A stretch of 64,000 bases of DNA, from assembly GCF_029227915.1 (NCBI RefSeq), contig NC_079889.1, positions 7,998,001-8,062,000 on the forward strand, in the 5' to 3' direction. Source of the DNA: Hydractinia symbiolongicarpus (Eukaryota > Cnidaria > Hydrozoa > Anthoathecata > Hydractiniidae). Under the pieces are notes generated by a model. It had not been told where the DNA came from. It made no database searches and was given only the letters and a program-made list of their open reading frames with translations. A program made the position numbers and the translations under genes. Below, one piece after another: positions 45,111-59,100 of the stretch (within the stretch, counting starts at the first letter, position 1; each line of letters opens with the position of its first letter).

Positions 45111-47171
45111 AAATTTAGATCAAGGTTATTTAGCAATGTATATATTTCAAATGTCTAGAATGATTGCTTTCCTTCCCCTTCCGCTTTTTTCTAATAGTGT
45201 TTATTGGGACTGCTCATTCTGTCAACATACTGCTGGTTGGCTGCTTGTTCTCTGGTTGTTTTGTGAATACTAACAGTTGCTTGTTTTAGTCTTTATGTTC
45301 ATTGGCATAAAAATAAACAATTTAATAATTATAGCTTTTGCATGCCAATGGTATTTTTAATTTCTCTCTTAACAATCACAGTGTGTATGATAAAATAAAC
45401 TACAGCAATGGGGCGGATGTCTTTATATTTTAAATGGTCACCTATTGCCTAAAAGTAAAAATAAAAAATAATATTTGTATCCAAAGTTTAACATACTGAA
45501 GATGATTGAAAAGATTAGGATAACTTTCAAAACAGATCAAAAAAAGTCTTGAAACAGATTTAAATATATCTCCAAGATTGTGTTGAAATCATATCTGGAA
45601 CCTAATATAAAGCACCCCAATAGAAATAAACTTTGATAAAAACCAACTAAAGGAGTTTTTAATGTAAAATATAATCTATGTAATGGGAAACATTTTGTAT
45701 AGCAGTGTTTGATGACCATTACACACCATGCAAGTTTTTGGAGTGTGATGTATTGCATGTCTCTTGTGCTCATGGCTTTTCTGTAAGTTTCCAATGCAAC
45801 TACTTATATTTCTAAACCACCTATGTGGTTTTAGCCTGTAGCCTACTGATGTTTTTGCCTAAGTGAGACCTATACCCTATGGTTATGTCTGTAATACCTG
45901 GTCAGGTTAATTTAGACATAAACTATCTATATTATAATGCCTGTATACGTTCGTTCTTCTGTCTGTCACGGAAAATGGTAGCTTAGCTTTGCAAGTAGAA
46001 ATACTGGTGAACCCGTAGATTTATCCACAGGCTAACGACTAGTTTTAAATAATGCACATTATGCACCCCTATTGGTACACATGTCATGTTAGGCTTGATC
46101 TTTGATCTTAACAAATGTCATTGCTGGAAACTGCAATTAATGTGGCTAAAATTTCTCTTATGAATACGCAAATGGAATTCTTGTTTCAGGCTAGATATAT
46201 ATGACTTAAAAATGTTACTAATAAGATGCACTTTGGGTTGTCAGTTGGCCACAAGAAAACAATTTCAAGTAAGTAAGCAAGATTTGTGAAAGAGATGTGT
46301 TTTTTTTAGGATGTTGTATAAATACAGTGTTGATTATTAAACGGATACAACCAACTTCTATATTGTGATCGGTACAGGGCCTTATTATTTTAATTGGCTT
46401 CATGGTGGCAGAAAACCTTGGTTGCTTTACATTGACAAAATTGTATTTCATGTCAGCAATTTATTTTTTATTCTACAATTGTATGCTGCCACATCAACAG
46501 TTACTTTTAGCCGGAAAATGACATTAAAAATGTTCAATTCGCGTTAAAACAAGTAAATACTTTTAACACTTAGCCATAACACTTATCAATAGTAGGATTT
46601 GGATATTTTGGCAGTTTAAAGTCGCCAAATAGATTTATTTAGATTTGCTGTCTCACGGAAAGGACTTTCAATGGCAACCCAGTCGATCAGCATTTTGTTT
46701 GATTTAACCACATCTTTCCAGATTGTATATATGCGTCACAAAATATTCCTATTCATTCAAAAATCAAAACATCTTTTTTTTGCTGTTGTATTTTTTTCTT
46801 TTTGTATTTGTAGTTAGTGAAAAACAGTTTGCAAATGTTTTTTTGTTTTTTTTGACGCCCCTGTGTATATGCAAAACATATTAACAGGACATAAATATAT
46901 TATTAAATATATTATTAAGTCAATCCCCTTCTCTTACATTACTATTCTGTTGCCTTAATTTTTATTTGCATGTCTATTTAGGTGATACAATTTTTTTCTA
47001 CTTGTATTAATTTGGCTTCTTTTATATGTAAATCATATTTGTGAATTTTGCTTATCTGATAAGCACCATTTTATTTGCATTTTTTAATCTGCTTTATGCT
47101 TCTTGTTAAAACGCTACATTGTACCAGTAAGACATTGAAAAGCTGTCAAACTTTTCACTTCTTTCTTCTAG
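45111..47171. other. Intergenic or 5' intron of COX18
   Basis: Apart from a Helitron-like element at 45926-46042, no feature is supportable. The first COX18 exon with its start codon and promoter should lie here or just left of it, but I could not identify it. Confidence 0.4.
45926..46042 (+). mobile_element. Short non-autonomous Helitron-like element C (117 bp)
   Basis: Begins TCTATATTATAATGCCTGTA, contains TCTGTCTGTCACGGAAA, and ends with a decayed CCCGTAGATTTATCCACAGG hairpin and CTAACGACTAG followed by T. Shares start, middle and end with elements A and B. Confidence 0.72.
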
Positions 47172-50100
47172 ATAATTCTAACCAAACGAAGTCGAGCTAA
47201 AAGATCACCACATGCTTTAAATCTTCTGATCTCCAGGTCATCATCGTATTACACATTTCCTGTTTTTACTGGAACACAGTATGCTCTTGAAATGGTAAGG
47301 AAACTTGATAAAGTTAGTGTATATAGTTTTTGTTGTAATGGTTAATAAACAAGAAGTACAATTAATCTTTTTTCTTGGTAAAACAATTTTAGTAAGATGA
47401 ACCTTCACTCTATGTACAATTTTATGAACGAAATTCCAAATTCTGAAACTGTGTTGGAAGGAATCATTTCAAGATATATGATTTTAAATTAAAAGGCATG
47501 ATTTTGGAGAACTTTAAACACCCTCTTACACATTGCCATTTAGTTGTTATACACAGTTCCACTGTATTAGAACTGACAGTGTTGTTTACGAAGTAATTTA
47601 ACATGGTATGACCCAATGATTTAAAATGTACACCCTGACCATCCTGCATTCGTATAAAAATTTATTTTTGGTGAAATGCAAGATATTTGATACCACTAAG
47701 CAAAACCAACGTCTGGTCCACATTTAATAAAAGTTACATCCAACTGCAAACCTACTCTATTTTTCTAATGAAAACAAATGAAAATAGTATTTCCTAATGG
47801 ATCCTAATTGTGCTATAACTGATTTTCCCAAAATAATTATGCCTTTTTAAGCATAGTTTAAAATATCTACAGCTTCGATTATGCTTAGCATTTTAAAAAT
47901 TCGAGTCTAGCTGTATGCTTGTGTTATGCTTTTCTGAGCAATATTTTAGATATAAAAACAATTTTTTCTTTATATAATGCTTACTAGAAAATTGACAGTG
48001 AGAATCTAATACGGATGTGCTATGATAAATATTCACCTATGAATGTGAGACAGGTCCTAAATTTTTCAATGTGTGAAACGTTTTCTCGTATGTTCTACAA
48101 ATATATAAACAATATGCTTAATTTTTTTCACATTTTCACTCTCATTATGTTTATCATGTAAAAACAATAATTAAACAAATTAAATATAAATGAAAAAAAG
48201 TTGTTCTAACACATACTTTTTGAGTTGTAGTGAAATTAATTTTAGGACGAGGAAAATCTAGTAGGAGAATTAACGGAATTTAATTGATGGATACTGATAA
48301 AATTAGTCAAGAATATAATTTGGTGAAAAAATGATTTTTGCAGTTATTTAATATGGCAGGTTTTTGTCAATTCTTACAAAGCCGCATTACTTTCTTTCCA
48401 TTTAGGCAGCAATTGAAGAAAATATCAACCTTGTTTTTTCCCTCTTCTTTAGTTCCACCACTACACCTTCATTCCATGGTGGGCAACGATAGCATGTACA
48501 ACTTTCGTTCTGCGTACTGCTATAACTCTTCCACTCAGTATCAAGCAAAACAAACTGACAGCAAAAATGGAGCTACTAAAGCCAGCCCTTAAAGAAATAA
48601 CTGATGCAGTTAGACATAACATTATTGTTCGTGGACAGCGTGATGGTAAAGGGAAAGCTGAAATACAAAGGGAGCTTTTTAAAGAGGTGAATTTTGTGAG
48701 GTTTTGTTTTTCCTGTTTTAAAATTGTTGTTATATTTATTTTTCTAGGTGAAAAAAGAATTTTTTTTGCCTACTACCACGGAGATATTGCAAAACGGGAC
48801 CAAATTTCAAGATGTTCCCATAAATAAATATTTCTGAATAAAACACACACATGCTAGAATTATCTTATTAGGTCCCATTAGTTTTGATACTAATTTTTGC
48901 TGATGTCAGTGCTTCCCATTTTTCCCAATTACCACATTTTTAGTACTGCTTACATGGTCTAACCACCTGTCAAAGCATAGAGCTTTAACAGCCTACAAGA
49001 GTATTGCTCAGGTGATCTTGTTTAGACATTTAAAATAATATAGAATGAAATGATAATTTCTACAAACATGTCATAGAAAGGTATTTATTTCGCTGAATGT
49101 AGTCAGTTTTTTACAATTTTTGACAATATTGAGGATTTTTGTTATCGTACATTACATATATGAATATTATTTTTCTTCAACGAAACGAATCATTTTGCTC
49201 ATTTGACTTCCAAAAAGCCCAGTTAATTTACTCCTATAAATTACAAAAACATTGCACTTGTTCTGCACGGATTTGTAATCTCTATCTTGTTATGTAATCA
49301 CAATTTATAATCCTTTATACTGATTCGTAGTCACATGATTGTTTTGAATTTTTGCATTCAATTTCTAGTATAAAAGTAAAAGATCACACTTTTTAACATA
49401 TCTATCGTTTTGTATTTTTGTCAGCAGTTCTCTGCAACGACTTATTTAATTGCTACAAATAGTCAATGCACTGGCTTACACTGGTCAATGCACTGATTTA
49501 CAGTGGTCAATGCACTGGTTTACACTGGTCAATGCACTGGCTTACACTGGTTTACGCTGGTCAATGCACTGGTTTACACTCGTGATCTATAAGGTTTTGG
49601 TGCATCACAACAACAAAATCAGACCTTTCAATACAAACTTTTACAATTTTCATTACAACATTCACCATTCAGCATTTTGAAGAAGATTTCATGAACACTA
49701 AAAATTAGCTTTTCTTGATGAGGCACAGGAGAGTAACATCTTACAGTGAGGTCAAAAAGTAGAAATTTCAAGTTCAAATCTAAGGGATTGCAAATCAAAT
49801 CAGGCTGATACTTACAGTATGTAGCCTCCCAAAAGAGTATCATCATTATCACAAACGAGTGTATCATTTAAGCATGTTTGATATTTGTTTACAGTCTTTT
49901 GTCACAATGAAACGTGACAAATGTGGATAAATTTGTGAATTACCAAATCGTTTCAAATTTTTTGGCAACATTGAAATAACTAGATCTCTTTTAACATTTT
50001 AAAATTTAAAAAAGCTGTGTTTTTTGCATGGTGTTTTATTTCACGTATTGGGATCTAAGTGTTGGTTAACATATGTTTTTCGTTTTTTTCCTAACATAGC

Positions 50101-53100
50101 TTCGCTTGTATACACAAGATTTTTACTCAAGAAACGGTGTTAGCCCGTGGAAGTTATTTTTGTTGCCGTGGACACAGCTACCATTATGGATAACCGTCTC
50201 ATTTGCCCTGAGGAATATTTCTGGTTGTGTTCCAAACGGTAGGAGTGTTGCTAAATTATTGTGATGAAGGGAAACAAGATGGAATAAAAATATATTTTAT
50301 ATGTACTATTTCACCTCTAAAACCATTTTTGTATCAGTTGCCAACTTGGTATGAGTGGAAATCCACAATCAAATAATGTTTGAAGTACACACTTTTTCGG
50401 CCAATTATGAGTTTGTAAGTGAATTTGAAAACCATTTTTAGTATATATGCCTGTAGTTTCTTGAAAGTTTTCCTTTCATTGTAAGTGTTCTAACTAACGT
50501 GGAAAACAAACACTCCTCCTCAGTAAAAACTGAATCAACCTCGTTTCCAGGCCTTTTTCCTTTATGATGCACCGATAACGAAGCAAAAATAAATAAAAAA
50601 CAACACACAAAGATTCTGAACTAATATTCATTTTTATGGTAAAAGTGTCAGCCATAAAGGTTCTCACTATGTTTCCGTTTTTGAGCTTATCCAGAAGACT
50701 GGTAACTATATATAAAACATGTCCCAATATAAGACTTCTAAGTTGATCGTCCTTTGTATCTCCCTAATAAATTTTTGCGTGTTTCTAAACAGCGTGGATG
50801 AACAATAGATATAGCGCATGCGTAATGGGTTTTAATATTGATTACGTAATACGTCAGGATTCTGTCTCCTTTGCTGTTCATTTCGTAGACTCTCCAATGG
50901 CTTCGGCTGCAGTAATTTATGCCGCCAAAACTCCTTATTTGGCAGCACTTGTTGATCCAAAAGTGAACACCTTTTCGCGTCTGCTTCCGACACGTGTACT
51001 GTCCTTTGATGCGATTGCAGTTTATCCAACGTCTCAGATATTTCAAATATAGAAGATTTTGGTCCTAACATAAGTTTCTCGGAAAGTAAGTGCGAATTTT
51101 CCCGAACCAAAGTGGATTTCTCTTCCAGTGTTCTAAATTTTTCGTCCATTTTGCTTTCTTCAGTTGTGTTGATTATTCCTAAACTTCTGAGTCTGCTCTC
51201 CAGGCTCTGTCTGTCAGTATCGGACGTAGCAGTAGACACAGTCGGTGGAGTCGAGTCCTTACCATCCGGTTCAGAAACGTAAGTACGGTAAGATTTGTAC
51301 GTGGTCTTTAACCCTTGTGTACTTACCGATTTCTCGCTGCCAGAATGCGCGGGAAAATTTCTCAACGGTTCCGCTACTTTCAGTAATAAATTGTTTTTGT
51401 TTAATTTTGAGGTGTTTGTGTCGGTTGGTTGGTACGAATAATTTGCGATATCCTTGTCTCGCTTATTCTCGACATCAATGTGCAAGGGCTCGTTTATGCT
51501 TTGTTTATGCACAACGTCAGCAGCTACTTTAGTCCTGTCTTTTAATTCGGTTAGCTGGACGTACTTACCAACGATGTTTTTCATAAGTTGTTGTATTTCT
51601 ATCTCAGCGTCCGTTTGAACTTTATGGATTTTATTTTCGTGATCTTTCCAATGTGTTTGGTACTTGCTTTGTATATTTTGCAAAATGTTCTGTATTTCTT
51701 CTCGAAAACTGGTACCTAGCGAAAAAAACATACCGTTTTTTGTAAACCACACAATTTTTTAATAAAATTTTCGTTTGGTACCTATTTTTTTATTCCGGTT
51801 AAACATTTTGAGCATGGCATACGTTATAAAAAAATTGGAATAATTAAAGCTATCTAAACTGACTGACGAAATATTGAGAAGGCGATGAACATCAGGACTA
51901 ACAAAATATTAAGACTGTCAAAGATTTAGGCTGGCTTGAAAAATAATTAAGAGCGACAAAGATATAGACTGGAGCGACGAATAATTTGGTCAATTTAATT
52001 TGATTAGGATGCCACAGAAAAATTTTGACCTTTAACTGACTTTAAGAGGCTAAAACTTCACCCGGGAAAATTAACTTTCGCAAATTTGTTTAATCATTCT
52101 TGGGAATCTTGAATGTCCTCGAACCTTTGCACTTACGTTTTTAGTGTCATCAACAATATTTTTAGTATTTTTTAAGTCAATAACCAAAATTATTTTCTAC
52201 ACAAAATCTTTTGACATTTTCAGAACTTTTTGTCACCTCAAAATTTTCCTAACTGTAAAAATAAATAGATTTGACTGATAAGACAATTTGAAAATTATTT
52301 TTCGGAGTATACAGTATGACACTGTTAAGTGGGACCTTTTTCTTGTCGTCTTGCAATTCTTTACTCGTGTCGACTAAAAAATCCACTTAACTTGGACCAT
52401 GGATAAGTAAGACTCCTCTATAAGTATAAGGGCAAATTCTGGTGACTGTAGGTTCGCACTAACTCATCTCATGAGTAGCCATCCGGGTAGGAGACGTGAA
52501 AGTACTTCGTACCCACATTCTGGAAGGATACAATGATAAGAAAGAAATGATCTAAAATGATCTAAAAATGATCTACCTTGAGCTGTTATCTTCATTTCAT
52601 CCGCTAGAACTTCTAATCGTTCCTTGATTTGATTCTCCTTTTCCAGTTGCTGTATGTCTCGCTGTTTCAATCTTTCCACTTCATCAGTCAGCGTATCTAT
52701 TTTTGAATATAACGTTTTTCTTTCGTTTCTCAAGTCCTCGGTTTCTTTTAACAAATCCTTGACTCGTTGAAACAAAACTTTGATAAGTTTACTTCTAACG
52801 TTGGACTGGTCCATCAAGACAGGTTTGACCTCTGAATGAGTTGTTTGTTTACAAGGAGTGTCATTCTGTTTCTCGTGAAACATCTTTTGCACCATGGCTT
52901 CCTTTATGACTCCGCTTTCGTTGTGAATGTCTGTGTCTCGATAGAACAGATTATACAAGGCATTTATATCGATAAGTTTATCGCAGTTCGCATCATCCTT
53001 TCTCTCGATTGCTGATTTGTCACTCGAATCGGTTGCGGTTTTGAAGCGTGTTTTTCTGCTTTTTTTGTTTCTACTCTCGAGTTCAGAATCGGAGTGGTAA

Positions 53101-56100
53101 AGCCGACTTTTCGAAATGCTTGTTTTTGTTTTTTTCTCTTTCCGTTCTTTCCTTCTTTTGTCTTTCTTTTGTCTGTCTTCGTCGCGGCTTGGGTGGGAAA
53201 GATTATCACTTTCGTTTTTATGAATTTTTTTTCTTTCAATTTTGTCAAAGCTTGCAGATTCTTTTTCCAGAGAGCTGTCTTTTTCAAAGTGCCTCGTTTC
53301 GGTTTTGGTTTCAGTTTTGGCTTTGTTTTCACCCTGTCTGTTTCTGCCGATATCGTCTGAACGACGCCGGATTGTAGAGTGACCGTTTGACTTTTGACTT
53401 TCGCGCCTTGTAGGGGATTCATGTGGTTCGTAGCTTTGTTCAAATTCGACACTTTTTTCGCGATTACTTTCGACTGTCTGGTTACGTCTTTCGAGTTCTT
53501 TTTTCGAGCTTTGTTGGTATTTGCGCTCAATCGATTTGTTGTCATGATGACGTTTACCCTCCGGCGACCGATGTGTTTCTTTAGATCTTCTACGAGCTCT
53601 GTCTCTGTCATGTGATTTATCATGTGACTTTCTGTGCCTGGTGTATGAATTGTCACGTGACCTGTATCTATCATGTGACGCATCACGTAATTTATTGCGG
53701 CGGTCACGTGAATTGTCACGTGATTTATATTTATCGTGTGATTTATCTCGCCCTTTTAGTTTATCTCGTTTTCTATGTTTTATTTCTTTCGATCTGTCAC
53801 GTGATTTATGTCTGTCATTTGATATATCACGTGATTTTGTTCTTCTTCTATGCCGCCTGTCTTCGTTATCTCTATGGTATTCTCCATCGTTGGTGTCTCG
53901 AGTACGTACGTAGTCTCTTTTTGGAGTTAATTGATAGTCTTCGTCTGACATCTAAAAGTAAAGAGGGAAAGAAAATAAAACTATCAGGTAGACAGCACAG
54001 GTACCTAGGCTGGGATCTTAGGTCTTACGATATAACCGACTGTTTTGGCGGTATAAAACTGTATACAATATAAAAAATGAAATCAAAGACTAGATAAATG
54101 TCAGATTTGAATTTTCTTTAGATTTCAACTCTTAACCCAATATAGATATATAAATGTTGCCTGTCCTAACAAATATGTAATGTACAAGGGACTTGCATGC
54201 CCTCTCCATCCCAGCTCTTGAAAAATTGATTTAACTCAAACTATTATTTCATTTTTGAATAACTACGCTGTAAAGGGAGCTTCATTTAACTCGACATTTG
54301 TTAATTCGAAGTATTTTCTTCAGTTCCTTAGATTTTCGAGTTACCGTCAGTTAACTGTAATTGACAATCTAATAAAGTAATAAAAATAGTTCACATGACC
54401 ATAGAATTGACATCTGTTCTGGTTTTGTGTTTAGCAAAAGAACTGCACAATGTATCCTTTCTATGCACGTTACTTTAGACACATCAGCGGCTTCAGATGC
54501 TGTGTACTTGCCATCCACTGGTGTTGAAACTGAAGGACTATTATGGTTTTCAAATCTGTCGGTTCCAGACCCTTATTTTGCTATACCGGCTGTTTTGCTG
54601 CTGACAAATTTACTTAACATCGAGGTAAAGAATTCAATTTCTGTCATCGCCATTCGATTGTTGACGGTTAACCTCGCAACCTTTATAAAGCTAAAGAGGT
54701 TACAAATAGTTTCAAATTTTGTTACCACCTCTCTAGCTTAATTAAGGTTGCATATATTTAACAAGAAATGCTGTGCATATTAACAAATCGCGTGCCAGTG
54801 TTCTTTGACTGGCTGCGTGCATGCTAAAAGTAGCAAAGAGAAAAGTATGACTTTTCTGGCAGCCGTCAATTTGTCCGTGACGTAAATCGATAGAAAGGTT
54901 TCTAGGCGAGGTCTCGGCGGATGGGAAACTGTTACTATATTTTTGTTCTGTTCATAAAGGTTTTCCCGCCCATAGAGATCTCGTTGAGCATATTCGTGAT
55001 GGCGGTATGAACGCAAACACATTCTGTTAGTTCATATCAAGTCAGGGTTTCGAGCCAAAATTTGGCCTTGAATTTCCTGGAGATTATTTACTGTTTCCTA
55101 CAACCATTGAAATTATCAGGTTTAGAAATATAATCAAACTCAGCTTCCTGACATTTGGATAAGGGAACGTTTTTCCTAACATTTCGACCATGTTTTCAAA
55201 GTCACTGACACGCTTTATTTGCCCATCATAATAGATTAGAATTATTTAATTAACATGCCGACATGTGTCCTTACTTGGCACTGAAACATTTTTCACATGA
55301 ACAGACACAAAATTTGTTTTTATCTAGGTGGGTATAACGGAAGGACGCGTAAGCATTTACAATAGGGCAGACTTGTAATCGTTCATTAAGCATGACAGGT
55401 TGGTTTACAGTAGCCTACGGGTTTACAGTTGATGCTGCTCGTAGGACAAACAATGAATTCTTCAGTTTATATAAAATAGTTTTCTAAAAGCGTCCTGATA
55501 GGCTCAAAAAATAATGAAAAGCCCTTGCAGGCTAAAAGATTTCGGATTCTTGTTCGTGTGTAATTTTGTTCTCCATACCTAGGTCGCTAGTAGCCTGTTG
55601 TTCTGTTATTTGAAATAAATAGGTATTATCACGTGGTATTATCTTGAAGTTGAAAAATGTTTCGTGTAGTACAAATATAGAAAAAGTGAAAATTAATACT
55701 TTAACAATACTGCACTACACTTAACATTCATAAGAAAGAAACAAAGACGTAATGTTTTATTATACCTGTGACATAAAATCTTTATCAAGTTTAAGATATC
55801 TCAGATATGACCGTAAAGTTAGATCTTACAAGTTTAAAAACAAAAAAAGAAATGGAAGAAGAAGAAAGAAACAAAAAGGTTCATTGGTTTAGAATTAACA
55901 ATAGAGACTAAATCCAAAATGCGATTCCATGGTATTATTATTTAGATTAGATTATTTAACGTTCAACGCCAGGTAACTGTGTTACCTGGCGTTGAACGAC
56001 TGGAAGAGCGATTAATAAGAAGTGTAAACTGTGCCAAACATTTAGATGAAGAGCTTTAGTATATTTTAGTATGTCATAAATTTAGTGAGGCACAGAACAT

Positions 56101-59100
56101 GGTGTTTCCGGTGGAATATATTTTGAGAAAAATAACTTTTCACAGCTTTAGCTGAAATAAAAACACAGTTTACAACTCATTGCTACCCTGTTATATTAAA
56201 AAATATTGGCCAACCTTTTTTATTTTTCAGAGAGAGTTCCCGCTAAAAGTTCAAAGATGAATATTACTCCGGGCTGAGGGATTAGTACAGGCAAACAATG
56301 ACACATATCCATATATAAGCATAATACCCTTTTTTGAAAAAAAGCATTATCGTAACTTCGGATAAAGAGAAACTCAGGAAACAGCCATCATTAACATTGG
56401 ACTGAGCGCTTAGTACAGGTAAACTGTGTCGTCAATGTGTTTAGGCGTAATATATCATTTTCAAAAAAACGTTATTGCAACTTCGGTTTTAATAATAACA
56501 CAGGAAAAAACAGCCTGTCGTTACCCTGTCCAGCTAAAAAAATCACTCGGAAATTCTATTTTGTTGAGTAAGTTTTCATGACACTAATAAAGGTGTCACT
56601 ACCTACTTACTGAATTTAACATAAATATTAATTAAGAATTTTGACGTAGCTAGCCCAAACTGCATTTGGCTACTTTTAGCCCAGAAGTAGCTAAAGAGCT
56701 ATCTAGAAGACAGCCACAACCCAAACATAAAAATAAATAATAATATATCAAACTTTAAAATAATAAGAATAAATAAGGCTAGTCAGCTACCTGGCTTCAG
56801 GAGGATGCTGCCTTGAAATCTACGTTATCTAGCTAAAACTTGAAATTGTTCTGTTTCAGATTTAAACATGGCTAGAAAACGTGATATTTTCATCTTAATA
56901 GGCGAAAACATAGACACAATGAAGAGAATATCTTAAACATTGATAGAACTGAAATTTAGACAGTTAAATAATTATACCAACACAACGATTCGCAGCTTTG
57001 TAAAGTAAAGAAGCCGGAGTATAACAAATATAGCGTAGTTGAACAAAATCCGCCTTGTTAAAAACATGAAAATTTGAAGGAGTATCTAGCATAGCTCATC
57101 AAATAATATTAAAATAACAGTCTATAACAATATTTGTGATCAAATGCATAACACAGTCTTTGTTCTTTTTGCAAATCTAACGAATATCAAGATACGCCAT
57201 AGGCATATAACTATGGATACGCGCACAGCTGTAGTGCTGGGTCGCGGGGTCAGGTCGGACTTAAAACTTGGATTTGCGCGCAAAGCATAATGGAAAGCAA
57301 TGTATGCGTGGAAAACATGCAAAAATGTCGACACGACGATCGCTTACTATACCAAACAACTCGCGTATACGCGATTTGAATTATAAGCAATATTGTCTAC
57401 TGTATCAATGTGACATTATATCTAATTTGCAGCCTTACACAGTGTATTCAAGCTCACATATAATAGTAAGTTTTGTTGTGAAACAGGCTAGTCAGAAGTT
57501 GTGTATGAAAACAGTAAAATTATGAACATGTCGTGTTGTAATGTTATTCTGTTATCTGAAAAAAGCCTCGTTGCCAAGCTAACCCCGAATTTCATAAATT
57601 ATAATAATTATGACATCATCTAAAATTTTAAAGTGTTTTTTTTGCTCTTCGAATAAAAATGTTCAGACAGAATATCAAATTATCATGACAAAACTGAAGT
57701 TTTTAGAGCAATATAATATTCTGGTTGGATTTTATTTAGATTTGATTCAAATAATTATTTTGAAAAAGAGGTTATTCTTAGTAAGCTCGGCCATACGAAG
57801 GGTTTGACCGTAACTTTCATCTCGCAATTGACGCACTTAACGGGCAGAAATATTTACGAAATTAGGTAATTTGTTATACCTTTTGATCATGAAATTTGGG
57901 AAAGGTCTATTAAAAAATCGTTTTACGCCCAACATGGTGCTAGCGAGAAATAAATCACAATCAGTGTCAATAAACAAGGCTGGAGAGCTGCTTTCACTGA
58001 CAATTCTTGTAGAAAAACTCGTTTTAAACGCTATGCAGTTACTTTGCTAAAGCACACACCATCGTATGAAAACTTGATACTTTCTCTGATGTTGCGAAAT
58101 TGCAACAGTGTTGTACAGAAAGGTTTGACTCTATGTGGTTGCTAAAAATCGCACTGTATCGCTACAATCGGAAAGGCGTGCTAGGAAAAGATCGTTTATC
58201 TGCGGTGAGTCAGAACCGAAGATTTTGATATTATGATAGGCGCAAAAAAGCTGTACTAATTACGTTAAATTTACCTTTTCTTCCGCTTTCGTCTTTACTG
58301 TTTTGCCTTCACCAAATCGATTGCTCGTTGAAGCGTTACAAACAGCAGATGTTCCTGCAAGTGAACACAAAAATACACTCAATCCGGGGGTTAATTATGT
58401 TGGTCAAAATTACTATACTTTGCTATACTTTGTGCAAGCTATCCTTTTGTTCGTTTTCATTTATTTTTAGGAATTTTTTAAAAAGCGATAAAAAGCTGAA
58501 TGGCTCAATGATTTTCTTAACAAATTTATTCTTCTCATCCGTTCTGCATGTTGCTCATTTTTGTTTCGTTTTGAAACCCCCGGTTTGCAAGTTAACGCAT
58601 GCGTATTGCATTAATAATATATTGTTCGCCGCAACAGAGCATAATATGTTGTATAGCGAGGTATGAGACATTTGAATTCATATACAATAAAATTTGCATT
58701 TTTATTATATATTTTGTATACTTTTGTATTGCCGATAACTAAAATAACGAGATCGAGGCTAAGCGAATGTTTTCACTTTGAAGTTAAAAAAAAATCGCAT
58801 CAATTTAAAACTATCAAGAATAAAAAATATAAGAAAGTACACACATGTTTTATTTATAAGAACAGACAATATAAAAATAGGTTTTGACAGACCGAAAATC
58901 AAAGCAATTTGATTCTTTCTTCAAGCTCGTAAGATTAGAAAAATATTTTTATGTGTTGTTCAGCATACTTAAGTATTTAGTAGAGGCATATTAACTTTGT
59001 CACAGAACCCCCCTCCTCCTTTTATTTTTGCCTTCCTCGCAGTTTTCTTACGTCCCTTCCTCGCAGTTTTCTTACGTCCCTTCCTCGCAGTTTTCTTACG

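Noticed and set aside
47129-47171. First COX18 exon ending at a GTAAGA near 47131, starting from the ATG near 47098
   Set aside because: The phase does not match the next exon and the intron would be about 40 nt.
49450-49680. Tandem ALAYTG-type reading frame
   Set aside because: Produced by the 22-bp tandem repeat inside a COX18 intron.
53048-53913. Several plus-strand open frames of 70-150 codons
   Set aside because: They are antisense shadows of the repetitive Arg/Ser/Lys-rich exon of the minus-strand gene.
55960-55998. Pre-microRNA
   Set aside because: The arms are only 18 bp with a 3-nt loop, too short for Drosha/Dicer processing as known in animals.
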